From: Mesorhizobium sp. M7A.F.Ca.US.006.01.1.1
GTDB lineage: Bacteria; Pseudomonadota; Alphaproteobacteria; Rhizobiales; Rhizobiaceae
DNA length: 64,000 bases
Reading direction: 5' to 3'
Assembly (NCBI RefSeq): GCF_003997935.1
Contig: NZ_RZQL01000003.1
Location: 1-64,000, forward strand
Shown here piece by piece: positions 8,782 through 17,218 of the stretch; positions within the stretch are counted from its first letter, which is position 1, and each line of letters begins with the position of its first letter. A program made the translations under genes and the position numbers. The notes under the pieces are model-generated. The model did no database searches. It was not told the origin of the DNA and worked only from the letters and a program-made list of their open reading frames with translations.

Positions 8782-10041
8782 TTACTTGGCCGGATGATAC
8801 CAGCTGTCGAGACCGGTCTGCAGCTTCTTGGCCGCGGCTTCCGGCGTATCGGTGCCGTTAATGACGTTGGCCGATTCAACCCAGGTCTCATTCTCGAGGT
8901 TCGGCGTACCACGCGACAGGATCTGGTAGGTCGAGCGGATGGTCGACTTGCACTTGCCGCGCCAGGAGACGAATTCCTGCGCCAGCGGGTCTTCCATCTT
9001 CACCGGCGAGGAGTTCAGGCTGAAGAAGCCCGGCAGTGCGTTGGCGTAGATGGTGGCGAAGTCGGGCGAGGCGACCCAGGACAGGAAGGTCTTGGCTGCA
9101 TCGGCGTTCTTCGAAGCCGCATTCAGGCCCATGCCGATATCGGTATGGTCTGATATGTAGCAGGTGTCGCCGGCCTTCTCGACCGGCGGCGGGAAGGCGC
9201 CCATCTTGAACTGCGCCTGGGTGTTGAACAGGCCGATTTCCCACGAGCCGGCCGGGTAGATGGCGGCGCGGCCGAGCGTGAACAGGTTCTGGCTGTCCGG
9301 ATAGGTCTGTGCCTCGAAGCCGTCGCCGAGATAGGGCTTCCACTTGGCCAGTTCCTCATACGGCGCGACCCAGTCCTTGTCGGTCAGCTTCTGATCGCCC
9401 TTGATCAGCGCCGCGCGGCCGTCCTCGCCCTTCCAGTAGTTGGGGCCGATGTTCTGGTAGCCCATGGTCGCGGCTTCCCAGAGATCCTTGGTGCCCATCG
9501 CCATCGGGATGTAGGTGCCGTCGGCCTTGATCTTGTCGAGCGCGGCGAAGAACTCGTCGCGGGTCTCCGGCACCTTGATGCCGAGCTTGTCGAAGGCGTC
9601 CTTGTTGTAGATGAAGCCGTGGATGACCGAGGCCATCGGCACGCAGAAGCTCGCCTTGCCGTCGTCGGTCTGCCAGGCGGACTTTGCCACGGGCGAGAAG
9701 TTCTCCATGCCGGGCAGCGCCGAGAGGTCGGCAAGGTTGCCCTTCTTGAACAGCTCGAGCGACTTGTCGAACGGGCGGCAGGTGATCAGGTCGCCCGCCG
9801 AGCCGGCGGCGAGCTTGGCGCCGAGGGCCGCGTCATATTCGGTCGGAGCCGACGGCGCGAACACCACCTTGATGCCGGGATTCTTGGCTTCGAAAGCCGG
9901 GATCAGCTTGTCTTTCCAGATGGCAAGATCGTCGCCGCGCCAGCTTTCGATGTTGAGCGTTACGTCGTCGGCATAGGCAACCCCGGCCGAGCCGAGAATG
10001 CTGGTGCCCAAAAGCAGTGCCGTCAGTAGTTTCGTTGTCAT
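8782..10041 (-). CDS. Extracellular solute-binding protein of a sugar ABC importer
   Basis: The precursor has 419 residues with a clear Sec signal peptide (LLTALLLGTSILGSAGVAYA, cleavage before DDVTL). The mature periplasmic protein is a family-1 (CUT1) binding protein: LNIESWRGDD, AFEAKNPGIKV and late GLNAASKNADAAKTF segments. The start has an AGGGAGA site and lies two bases after the murQ stop, so it is co-transcribed with murQ. That linkage suggests an amino sugar such as N-acetylmuramic acid, N-acetylglucosamine or chitobiose as ligand. Ligand specificity is inference. Confidence 0.9.
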   Translation of the reverse strand: MTTKLLTALLLGTSILGSAGVAYADDVTLNIESWRGDDLAIWKDKLIPAFEAKNPGIKVVFAPSAPTEYDAALGAKLAAGSAGDLITCRPFDKSLELFKKGNLADLSALPGMENFSPVAKSAWQTDDGKASFCVPMASVIHGFIYNKDAFDKLGIKVPETRDEFFAALDKIKADGTYIPMAMGTKDLWEAATMGYQNIGPNYWKGEDGRAALIKGDQKLTDKDWVAPYEELAKWKPYLGDGFEAQTYPDSQNLFTLGRAAIYPAGSWEIGLFNTQAQFKMGAFPPPVEKAGDTCYISDHTDIGMGLNAASKNADAAKTFLSWVASPDFATIYANALPGFFSLNSSPVKMEDPLAQEFVSWRGKCKSTIRSTYQILSRGTPNLENETWVESANVINGTDTPEAAAKKLQTGLDSWYHPAK

Positions 10042-10043
10042 GC

Positions 10044-11003
10044 TCAGTCTCCCTGTTGACCTTTTTCAGGTTCGGTTTTGATGAGAACAGAGGCTTTTGA
10101 GCCCTTGCTCCCCTCTATAGCGGAAAGGGCCGGCCGCAACTTCTGGCCGGCCTCTTCCAGTATCTTCTGCGCCGCGTCAGTGCTGTCGGCGCCCGCGGCG
10201 AGCAGAATGGCGGTCTTGCCCGCGCCGCCGCTCTTTTCGAGCAGGCGGGCCGCTTCGTCCGTGCCGCGCCCGCTGATGGCGGCGACGATACGCGCCGCGC
10301 GGTCGCGCAGCTTGATGTTGTCGGCCATGAGATTGACCATGTAGCCGTCATGGACATGGCCGAGATGGATGGCGGTCAGCGTCGACAGCATGTTGAGCGC
10401 GATCTTCTGGGCAGTGCCGGCGCCCATGCGCGTGGAGCCGGCGATTAGTTCCGGCGGCGTTTCGAGCAGGATGGCGGTTTGTGCCTGGCGCAGCAGCGCA
10501 GAGTCCCTGTTGTTGGCGATGCCGATTGTGGCAGCGCCGCGGCGCGCCGCCTCCTCGATGGCCCGCACGGCATAGGGCGTCGTGCCGCTGGCGGAAATGG
10601 CGATCAGGCAGTCGCCCTTGCCGAGGCCGGCCTCGGCGACCGCCGCCGCGGCCTCCTCGGTATCGTCTTCCGGCCCGCCGGCCAGCGTGCGGAAAGCGTC
10701 GTCGCCGCCGGCGATCAGGATGGCGATGCGGTCGCGGTGAATGCCGAAGGTGCCCGGCAGCTCCAGCGCATCGGCCAGCGCCATCAGGCCTGAGCTGCCG
10801 GCCGCGGCGTAGGCAAGCTTGCCGCCGCTCTTCAGCCTGCCGGCGATGATCTCGGCCGCCCTGGCGATGGATGGAATGGCATGCCGCACGACCTTGGCGG
10901 CTTCGATCTGCGCATCGGCCAAATAGGAAAGGATGGCGTCCGGAGGCTGGATATCCAGCCCCTCGGCATTTTTGTGAAGCGCTTCGGTGCGCGTTTCGGC
11001 CAT
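10044..11003 (-). CDS. murQ: N-acetylmuramic acid 6-phosphate etherase
   Basis: A 319-residue SIS-domain lyase that removes lactate from MurNAc-6-phosphate to give GlcNAc-6-phosphate. It starts at the ATG preceded by GGAGGA. Motifs are AAAGSSGLMALADA (sugar phosphate loop), the acidic GGPEDD segment, ISASGTTPYAV, and the highly typical STRMGAGTAQKIALNMLS followed by HVHDGYMVNL. It is the first gene of the leftward operon and feeds directly into NagA and the NagB-type deaminase encoded on the divergent side. Three AATACCA boxes sit directly upstream of its ribosome site. Confidence 0.9.
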   Translation of the reverse strand: MAETRTEALHKNAEGLDIQPPDAILSYLADAQIEAAKVVRHAIPSIARAAEIIAGRLKSGGKLAYAAAGSSGLMALADALELPGTFGIHRDRIAILIAGGDDAFRTLAGGPEDDTEEAAAAVAEAGLGKGDCLIAISASGTTPYAVRAIEEAARRGAATIGIANNRDSALLRQAQTAILLETPPELIAGSTRMGAGTAQKIALNMLSTLTAIHLGHVHDGYMVNLMADNIKLRDRAARIVAAISGRGTDEAARLLEKSGGAGKTAILLAAGADSTDAAQKILEEAGQKLRPALSAIEGSKGSKASVLIKTEPEKGQQGD

Positions 11004-11015
11004 CCCGGTTCCTCC

Positions 11016-11044
11016 AATACCAGAACAATACCAAAAAAATACCA
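11016..11044 (-). promoter_or_regulatory. Three phased TGGTATT boxes before murQ, candidate operator
   Basis: AATACCA occurs at 11016-11022, 11027-11033 and 11038-11044, exactly 11 bases apart. Read in the direction of murQ they are TGGTATT direct repeats ending next to the GGAGGA ribosome site. The same element precedes the divergent kinase gene (11162-11179). The GntR/UTRA regulator encoded in the locus is the obvious candidate ligand. Direct rather than inverted repeats are unusual for that family. Confidence 0.6.
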
Positions 11045-11161
11045 CTTGTCCACACGCATTAACGAATTCGCTGGCCGTGAATCGCGGAGCCGACGAAATA
11101 CGCAGATTTTTCAATAAAATACGGCTTAATCTTTTTGAAACGGAAATTAACCCTTGGCTAT

Positions 11162-11179
11162 TGGTATTTTATTGGTATT
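11162..11179 (+). promoter_or_regulatory. Two phased TGGTATT boxes before the amino-sugar kinase, candidate operator
   Basis: TGGTATT at 11162-11168 and again at 11173-11179, with the same 11-base period as the boxes on the murQ side and the same orientation relative to the gene they precede. The pair ends 8 bases before the GGAGGAG ribosome site of the GTG-initiated kinase. The A/T-rich stretch between the two box clusters (11050-11150) presumably carries the divergent promoters. Confidence 0.6.
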
Positions 11180-11201
11180 ATCCGCCCGGAGGAGAAATCA
11201 C

Positions 11202-12083
11202 GTGAATTTCGTGCTCGGAATCGATGGCGGCGGCACCAGCTGCAGGGCCGCCCTGGCAACGGTGGACGGCACGGTGATCGGCCGCGCCAAAAGCGGCGCC
11301 GCCAACATCCGCACCGACCTGACCGGCGCCCGCTCGAACATCGTCGAGGCCGCACGGCAGGCGTTTCTTGCCGCCGGGCAGGATCCGGAACTGATCCCGC
11401 GAACGCCCGCAATTCTCGGCCTTGCCGGCGCCAATGTCGGCACCTACCGGCAGCAGCTCGAAGCGATCCTGCCGTTCAGCATCAGCCGCGTCGAGACCGA
11501 CGCCGAGATCGCACTGGAAGGCGCTGTCGGCTCCGGTGACGGCGCCATGGCGATCCTCGGCACCGGCACCGCCTATATGGCGCGCAGACAAGGCAAATCG
11601 CGCGCTATCGGCGGCTGGGGCTTCCAGGTTGGCGACCAGGGCAGCGGCGCCCGTATCGGCCGCGACCTGCTCGAACAGACACTGCTTGCCTATGACGGCG
11701 TCCGCGCGGGCTCGCCGCTGACGCAGAGCATGCTGGCCGTCTTCCGCAACAACCCGGAGGACGTCGTCGAATTCACCACCAATGCCAAGCCCGGCGATTT
11801 CGGCGGCTTCGCACCCAAGGTGTTCGAACACGCCGAGAAGGGCGACAGCGTCGCCAACTGGATTCTCGACAGGGTGGTCGCCGATGTCGAAGCCTCGCTC
11901 GGTGCGCTCGATCTCGCCGACGACGCGCCGCTGTGCCTGCTCGGCGGGCTGGCGCCGCTCTACGCGCCGCGCCTGTCTGCCCGCTACCGGGCGCTGCTGA
12001 AGCCGCCGCTCGACGACGCGCTGGGCGGCGCGGTGCAGATGGCGGTCCGCCTTTTCGCCGGACACGCGGAGGCAACTCGATGA
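11202..12083 (+). CDS. BadF/BadG-family amino-sugar kinase (N-acetylglucosamine/N-acetylmuramic acid kinase type)
   Basis: The protein has 293 residues and starts at GTG, with GGAGGAG eight bases upstream; no ATG start fits. It has the ASKHA phosphate-binding loop GIDGGGTSCRAAL, a second loop ILGTGTAYMARR, GGWGFQVGDQGSGARIG and a late LLGGLAPLY adenosine motif, as in the NAGK/BadF family. It phosphorylates free amino sugars at C6 with ATP. Since the locus has murQ and an ABC importer but no sugar PTS, this kinase is the likely source of GlcNAc-6-P and possibly MurNAc-6-P. It overlaps the regulator gene by four bases (ATGA). Confidence 0.87.
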   Translation: MNFVLGIDGGGTSCRAALATVDGTVIGRAKSGAANIRTDLTGARSNIVEAARQAFLAAGQDPELIPRTPAILGLAGANVGTYRQQLEAILPFSISRVETDAEIALEGAVGSGDGAMAILGTGTAYMARRQGKSRAIGGWGFQVGDQGSGARIGRDLLEQTLLAYDGVRAGSPLTQSMLAVFRNNPEDVVEFTTNAKPGDFGGFAPKVFEHAEKGDSVANWILDRVVADVEASLGALDLADDAPLCLLGGLAPLYAPRLSARYRALLKPPLDDALGGAVQMAVRLFAGHAEATR

Positions 12084-12862
12084 GCGAGGCCGCCGACCAG
12101 ATCTTCGCTACGCTGAAACATCAGGCGCAAAGCGGCGCGCCGCTTTATCTGCAGCTGCGCAAGAGCATCGAGGACGCGGTCAATCGCGGCCTGATCGGGC
12201 CGGGCGACGCGCTGCCCTCCGAACGCGACATCGCCACCAAGGCCGATATTTCGCGGGTCACCGTGCGCAAGGCGGTGCAGGACCTGGTCAAGGGCGGCAT
12301 CCTTGTGCAGCGCCACGGCTCCGGTACCTTCGTGGCGCCGCGCATGGAGCGTGTCGAACAGTCGCTGTCGCGGCTGACCTCGTTTACCGAGGACATGGCG
12401 CGGCGTGGTATGGCGGTGCGTTCGGCATGGCTCGACCGCGGCCTTTACGCACCTTCGCCGGACGAGATGATGGTGCTCGGCCTGTCGTCGAGCGAACTGG
12501 TGGCGCGGGTGGCGCGCCTGCGTATCGCCAACGACACGCCGCTGGCCATCGAACGCGCCTCGCTGTCGGCCAGCGTGTTGCCCGACCCGGCCGATATAGG
12601 TTCCTCGCTCTACGCCGCGCTGGAATTGACCGGCAATCGGCCGGTGCGCGCCGTGCAGCGCATCTCCGCCGCCAATCTCGGCGACAGCGACGCGCGCCTG
12701 CTCGAAGTGCCGCCAGGTATTGCCGGCCTGCACATCGAACGCATTTCCTATCTGGCGAGCGGCAAGGTGATCGAATTCACCCGCTCCATCTACCGGGGCG
12801 ACGCCTATGATTTCGTCGCCGAACTGCGGCTGACAGGGCCGAGCGAAGAGGGCCGACCATGA
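12080..12862 (+). CDS. GntR/HutC-family transcriptional regulator of amino-sugar genes
   Basis: A 260-residue regulator. Residues about 20-90 form the GntR winged helix (LYLQLRKSIEDAV, PSERDIATKADISRVTVR, GSGTFV), and residues about 110-250 form a UTRA effector domain (GLSSSELVARVARLR, FTRSIYRGDAYDF). HutC-type UTRA domains often bind phosphorylated sugars such as GlcNAc-6-P. Its gene overlaps both neighbours (ATGA junctions), so it is part of the catabolic operon and probably autoregulates through the TGGTATT boxes. Confidence 0.9.
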   Translation: MSEAADQIFATLKHQAQSGAPLYLQLRKSIEDAVNRGLIGPGDALPSERDIATKADISRVTVRKAVQDLVKGGILVQRHGSGTFVAPRMERVEQSLSRLTSFTEDMARRGMAVRSAWLDRGLYAPSPDEMMVLGLSSSELVARVARLRIANDTPLAIERASLSASVLPDPADIGSSLYAALELTGNRPVRAVQRISAANLGDSDARLLEVPPGIAGLHIERISYLASGKVIEFTRSIYRGDAYDFVAELRLTGPSEEGRP

Positions 12863-13914
12863 GCACGACAGAGCCGACCATGTCGGCAGAAATGACCCAT
12901 ATGCGGCGCGAGATCGAGGAGGTCCCGCAGGCCGTCGCCCGCCTGCTCGACGGCTCCGGCGCCGTGCTGGCCGAGGCCGGGCGCGGCATCCGCGAGCGCG
13001 ACCCGCAGTTCGTCGTCACCGTGGCACGCGGCTCGTCCGACCATGCCGCCACCTTCATGAAATATGCCGTCGAGCTGACCGCGGGCCTGGCCGTGGCATC
13101 GGTCGGCCCGTCGATCGCCTCCATCTATGGCCGCAAGCTCAGGCTTGCCGGCTCGGCCTGCCTGGCGATCTCGCAGTCGGGCAAGAGCCCCGATATCGTC
13201 GCCATGGCCGAAACCGCGCGGGCGGGGGGCGCGCTGACCGTCGCCATCACCAACACCGCCGATTCGCCGCTGGCGCGTGCTTCGGACTATGCGATCGATA
13301 TCCTGGCCGGCCCCGAGCGCAGCGTGGCGGCGACCAAGACCTTCATCAATTCGGCCGTCGCCGGCCTCGCTCTGATGGCGCATGCCACCGGCGACGATGC
13401 GCTGCTGGCGGCGCTTGCCCGCCTGCCGGAGCATTTCGGCAAGGCGATCGCCTGCGACTGGATGAGCGTGCTCTCTGAGACGATCGAGAAGCAGAAGTCG
13501 CTGTTCATCCTCGGCCGCGGACCGTCGGCGGCGATGGCCAATGAAGCAGCGCTGAAATTCAAAGAGACCTGTGGCATGCATGCCGAGGCCTACAGCGCCG
13601 CCGAAGTCATGCACGGCCCGCTGGCGCTGATCGGCCCCGACTTTCCGGTGCTGGCGCTGGCCGCGCGCGACGCCTCCGAGCCGTCCATTGCCGAGGCCGC
13701 CGACAGCCTGGCGGCCAAGGGCGCGCCGGTGTTCGTCACCTCCGCGCTTGCCAAACGAGCCGTGCGCCTGCCGCATGTCGCCACCGGTCACCCGCTGACT
13801 GACCCGCTGACGCTGATCGTCTCCTTCTACATGTTCGTCGAGGCCTTTGCCCGCCATCGCGGTCTCGACCCGGACACGCCGCGCAATCTTCGCAAGGTGA
13901 CGGAGACAGTATGA
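12859..13914 (+). CDS. SIS-domain glucosamine-6-phosphate deaminase, NagB-II type
   Basis: This 351-residue protein has two SIS domains, like the isomerase half of GlmS but with no glutaminase domain. Motifs are ARGSSDHAATFMKY, ISQSGKSPDIVAMAE, ERSVAATKTFIN, and LGRGPSAAMANEAALKFKET with AEVMHGP in the second domain. In the NagB-II group these proteins deaminate glucosamine-6-P to fructose-6-P. The position between the regulator and nagA, with four-base overlaps on both sides, fits that role. AgaS-like activity on galactosamine-6-P is an alternative. Confidence 0.87.
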   Translation: MSTTEPTMSAEMTHMRREIEEVPQAVARLLDGSGAVLAEAGRGIRERDPQFVVTVARGSSDHAATFMKYAVELTAGLAVASVGPSIASIYGRKLRLAGSACLAISQSGKSPDIVAMAETARAGGALTVAITNTADSPLARASDYAIDILAGPERSVAATKTFINSAVAGLALMAHATGDDALLAALARLPEHFGKAIACDWMSVLSETIEKQKSLFILGRGPSAAMANEAALKFKETCGMHAEAYSAAEVMHGPLALIGPDFPVLALAARDASEPSIAEAADSLAAKGAPVFVTSALAKRAVRLPHVATGHPLTDPLTLIVSFYMFVEAFARHRGLDPDTPRNLRKVTETV

Positions 13915-15089
13915 GCGATCGCTTTGCCCTGACTGGCGCCCGGATTTTCGACGGCGACGACTGGCATGAAGGCCACGCACTTGTCGTGTGCGACAGTCTC
14001 GTCGAGGCCATTTTGCCCGCCGGCGCTATCCCCTCGGATATCCGCGTCGTTGACACCGGCGGCGGTACGCTGACGCCGGGCTTTGTGGATGTGCAGGTCA
14101 ATGGCGGCGGCGGCGTCATGCTCAACGACCATCCCGATGTCGCCTCGATCGAAACCATCTGCCGCGCGCACGCGCCCTTCGGCACGACGGCGCTGCTGCC
14201 GACGCTGATCACCGACACGCCTGCAATCACGGCCGCCGCTGTCGCCGCCGGCGAGGCAGCGGCGCGCCAGAAGGTGCCTGGGTTTCTCGGGCTGCATCTC
14301 GAAGGCCCGCATCTGTCGATCATCCGCAAGGGCGCGCATGATCCGGCGCTGATCCGGCCGATGACGGATGCCGACCAGGCGATGCTGATCGCCGCGCGGC
14401 AAAAACTACCGGTGCTGCTCACCACCATTGCCCCTGAATCCGTCGAGCCGGCGCGCGTCGCGGCACTCGCCAGGGCAGGCATCATCGTCAGCCTTGGCCA
14501 TTCCGATACCGGCTATGCCACCGCCAGCGCCTTTGCCGCGGCCGGCGCCTCGATGGTCACCCATCTGTTCAATGCGATGAGCCAGATCGGCAATCGCGAG
14601 CCCGGACTGGTCGGCGCCGCCATCGACATCGGCACCTTGTCGGCCGGTCTCATCGCCGACGGCATCCATGTCGATCCGGCCACCATCAAGATCGCGCTGC
14701 GCGCCAAGCAGGGACCGGCCAGGATCGTGCTGGTCACCGACGCCATGGCGACAATCGGCACCGACATGACGTCGTTCACGCTCAACGGCCGCACCATCTA
14801 TCGAAGGGATGGCAGCCTGAGGCTCGCCGATGGAACACTGGCGGGCGCCGATCTCGATATGATCTCGGCCGTTCGTTTCATCCACCGCGTCGTGGGAGTC
14901 GAGCTTTCCGAGGCCTTGCGCATGGCCTCACTCTATCCGGCGCAAGCAATCGGCCAGTCGCATCGCCTTGGCCGATTCGCCAACGGCACGGCTGCGGATA
15001 TTGTCGCGCTGTCGGACGATCTCGACACCAAGGGCGTCTGGATCGGCGGCGAAAAGGTTTTCACGGCCGGTTCCGACACTACGCGTTGA
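13911..15089 (+). CDS. nagA: N-acetylglucosamine-6-phosphate deacetylase
   Basis: The product has 392 residues, a normal length for NagA, an amidohydrolase that makes glucosamine-6-P and acetate. Visible are GFVDVQVNGGGGVMLND, the metal-binding Glu of HLEGPHLS, GHSDTGYATA followed by THLFNAMSQ, and the catalytic Asp of LVTDAMATIG. It overlaps the deaminase gene by four bases and closes the rightward operon. No clear terminator is visible before the next gene. Confidence 0.93.
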   Translation: MSDRFALTGARIFDGDDWHEGHALVVCDSLVEAILPAGAIPSDIRVVDTGGGTLTPGFVDVQVNGGGGVMLNDHPDVASIETICRAHAPFGTTALLPTLITDTPAITAAAVAAGEAAARQKVPGFLGLHLEGPHLSIIRKGAHDPALIRPMTDADQAMLIAARQKLPVLLTTIAPESVEPARVAALARAGIIVSLGHSDTGYATASAFAAAGASMVTHLFNAMSQIGNREPGLVGAAIDIGTLSAGLIADGIHVDPATIKIALRAKQGPARIVLVTDAMATIGTDMTSFTLNGRTIYRRDGSLRLADGTLAGADLDMISAVRFIHRVVGVELSEALRMASLYPAQAIGQSHRLGRFANGTAADIVALSDDLDTKGVWIGGEKVFTAGSDTTR

Positions 15090-15151
15090 TTTCAGGTTCA
15101 AGTCGGCTGACGTCATGAAACCTTTTGATTTTGAGGTCGTTGTCGGAGCGT

Positions 15152-17191
15152 ATGTCCGAGGCGAAACCCAAATTGAAACAGGCCGACGGCATCAAACCGC
15201 GCGGTGCCTTGAAGCCGCGACAGCAAGCGCCGCGTGACCAGAGGCCGCGCCACGAGGATTTGCGCGAAAAAAAGCTGTCGGCTGCCGAAGCTACGCCGGA
15301 GGTCGACGGCCAGCCGGGGCCGCCGCCGGAGGCTGTCGAGCCCGATCCACAACTGACGCCCGAAGAGGCCGAGCAGGCGCGCAGGAAATACCTGCTACGG
15401 CGTTTCTGGATCAGCGGGCGCGGCTACTGGGCCCGGCGCGGCGATGGGCTTGCCTGGCCGCTCACCATCGGGCTGTTGATCCTGATCTGCGTCAATGTCG
15501 GCTTTCAATACGGGATCAACGTCTGGAACCGCGCGTTCTTCGACGCCATCGAGCAACGCAACGTCCACACCGTCTATGGGCTCAGCGCCATATTCCTGCC
15601 GCTCGTGGCTGGAAACGCGGGCCTTGTGGTCGCGCAGGTCTATCTGCGCATGACAATCCAGCGCCGCTGGCGTTCTTGGCTGACCACCGCCGTCATCGCA
15701 CGCTGGCTCGCCAATGGCCGCTACTATCAGTTGAACCTCGTCGCCGGCGACCATTCGAATCCCGAAGCCCGCCTCACGGAGGATTTGCGGATCGCCACCG
15801 AATCACCCGTCGATTTCATCTCCGGCGTCCTCAACGCCTTCCTGTCAGCCTCGACCTTCATCGTGGTGCTGTGGACGATCGGCGGCGCGCTCACTTTGCC
15901 GATCGGCGGCGAAAACCTGACCATTCCCGGCTTCCTCGTCATCACCGCGGTCATCTATGCCGCCATCACCTCCACGTCGATGGTGGTCATCGGCCGTCAT
16001 TTCGTCCGGCTCTCCGAGCAGAAGAACCAGGCGGAAGCCGAATTCCGCTATACGCTGACGCGGGTGCGCGAAAACGGCGAGAGCATCGCCTTGCTGGGCG
16101 GTGAGGAAGAGGAGCGCAGTGGCATCGACAGGAATTTCGGCCATGTACTGAGGCAATGGGCGCTGCTGACGGGCCAGCACATGCGCACGGCGCTGGTGTC
16201 GCAGGGATCGAGCCTGTTTGCGCCGGTCGTGCCGGTCCTGCTTTGCGCGCCGAAATTCCTCGAAGGCTCGATGTCGCTCGGACAGGTGATGCAGGCTGCC
16301 TCCGCCTTCGCCATCGTGCAGGGCGCGTTCGGATGGCTGGTCGACAACTACCCGCGTCTGGCCGACTGGAACGCCTCGGCGCGGCGCATCGCCTCGCTGA
16401 TGATGTCGCTCGATGGACTCGAGCGTGCGGAGCAGAGCGACGCGCTCGGACGCATCCAGCACGGCGAAACCGAAGACGGTGCGATGCTCAGCCTCGACGA
16501 TCTCTCCGTCACGCTCGACGACGGCACCTCGGTGGTCAAGGAAACCGAGGTTGCGATCGAACCGGGTGAGCGTGTGCTGGTGGCTGGCGAATCCGGCTCG
16601 GGCAAGTCGACGCTGGTGCGGGCCATTGCTGGCCTGTGGCCATGGGGCGGCGGCGGCGTCAATTTCCACGCAGACAGGCGACTGTTCATGCTGCCGCAAC
16701 GCCCATACATCCCCTCGGGTACTCTTCGCCGCGCGGTCGCCTATCCGGCGGCCGCGGACAAGTGGACGATCAAACAGATCAAGGCCGCCCTGGACAAGGT
16801 CGGCCTTGCCTATCTTGCCGAAAGGATCAAGGAAGAAGCGCCATGGGACCAGACGCTGTCAGGCGGTGAAAAGCAGCGTCTCGCCTTCGCGCGCCTGCTG
16901 CTGCACCGGCCCGATATCGTCGTGCTGGATGAAGCAACTTCGGCGCTCGACGAGAAGAGCCAGGACACCATGATGGCGACGGTGATCCGCGAATTGCCCG
17001 ATGTCACCATCATCAGCGTGGCGCACCGGGCCGAGCTGGAAGCCTTCCACAGCCGCAAGATCACCCTCGAACGGCGCGAGGGCGGCGCCAAGCTTGTCAG
17101 CGACATCAACCTCGCCCCACGCAAGCGCAACCTGCTGAAGCGCGCCTTGTGGGGCTCCGGCAGTCGGGCCGAAAGGCCGCGCAAGGAGTAA
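15152..17191 (+). CDS. SbmA/BacA-like ABC transporter, fused membrane and ATPase domains
   Basis: A 679-residue protein with a polar, proline-rich N-terminal extension of about 80 residues. A membrane domain of the SbmA/BacA (ABC_membrane_2) type follows: NRAFFDAIEQRN, then YYQLNLVAGDHSNPEARLTEDLR. The C-terminal ATPase has GESGSGKST, LSGGEKQRLAFARLL, IVVLDEATSALD and a late His in VAHRAE. Related proteins (YddA, Rv1819c) move hydrophilic compounds such as cobalamin or peptides, and BacA itself matters in legume symbiosis. The start was set at the ATG beginning MSEAKP, with CGGAG upstream. The direction and substrate of transport are not known. Confidence 0.88.
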   Translation: MSEAKPKLKQADGIKPRGALKPRQQAPRDQRPRHEDLREKKLSAAEATPEVDGQPGPPPEAVEPDPQLTPEEAEQARRKYLLRRFWISGRGYWARRGDGLAWPLTIGLLILICVNVGFQYGINVWNRAFFDAIEQRNVHTVYGLSAIFLPLVAGNAGLVVAQVYLRMTIQRRWRSWLTTAVIARWLANGRYYQLNLVAGDHSNPEARLTEDLRIATESPVDFISGVLNAFLSASTFIVVLWTIGGALTLPIGGENLTIPGFLVITAVIYAAITSTSMVVIGRHFVRLSEQKNQAEAEFRYTLTRVRENGESIALLGGEEEERSGIDRNFGHVLRQWALLTGQHMRTALVSQGSSLFAPVVPVLLCAPKFLEGSMSLGQVMQAASAFAIVQGAFGWLVDNYPRLADWNASARRIASLMMSLDGLERAEQSDALGRIQHGETEDGAMLSLDDLSVTLDDGTSVVKETEVAIEPGERVLVAGESGSGKSTLVRAIAGLWPWGGGGVNFHADRRLFMLPQRPYIPSGTLRRAVAYPAAADKWTIKQIKAALDKVGLAYLAERIKEEAPWDQTLSGGEKQRLAFARLLLHRPDIVVLDEATSALDEKSQDTMMATVIRELPDVTIISVAHRAELEAFHSRKITLERREGGAKLVSDINLAPRKRNLLKRALWGSGSRAERPRKE

Positions 17192-17218
17192 GGCGCCCTT
17201 GCCCCAGGCACCGCGCAA

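Noticed and set aside
15152-17191. Assignment as BacA itself
   Set aside because: The protein carries its own ATPase domain and a long N-terminal extension; BacA/SbmA proper lack the nucleotide-binding domain.
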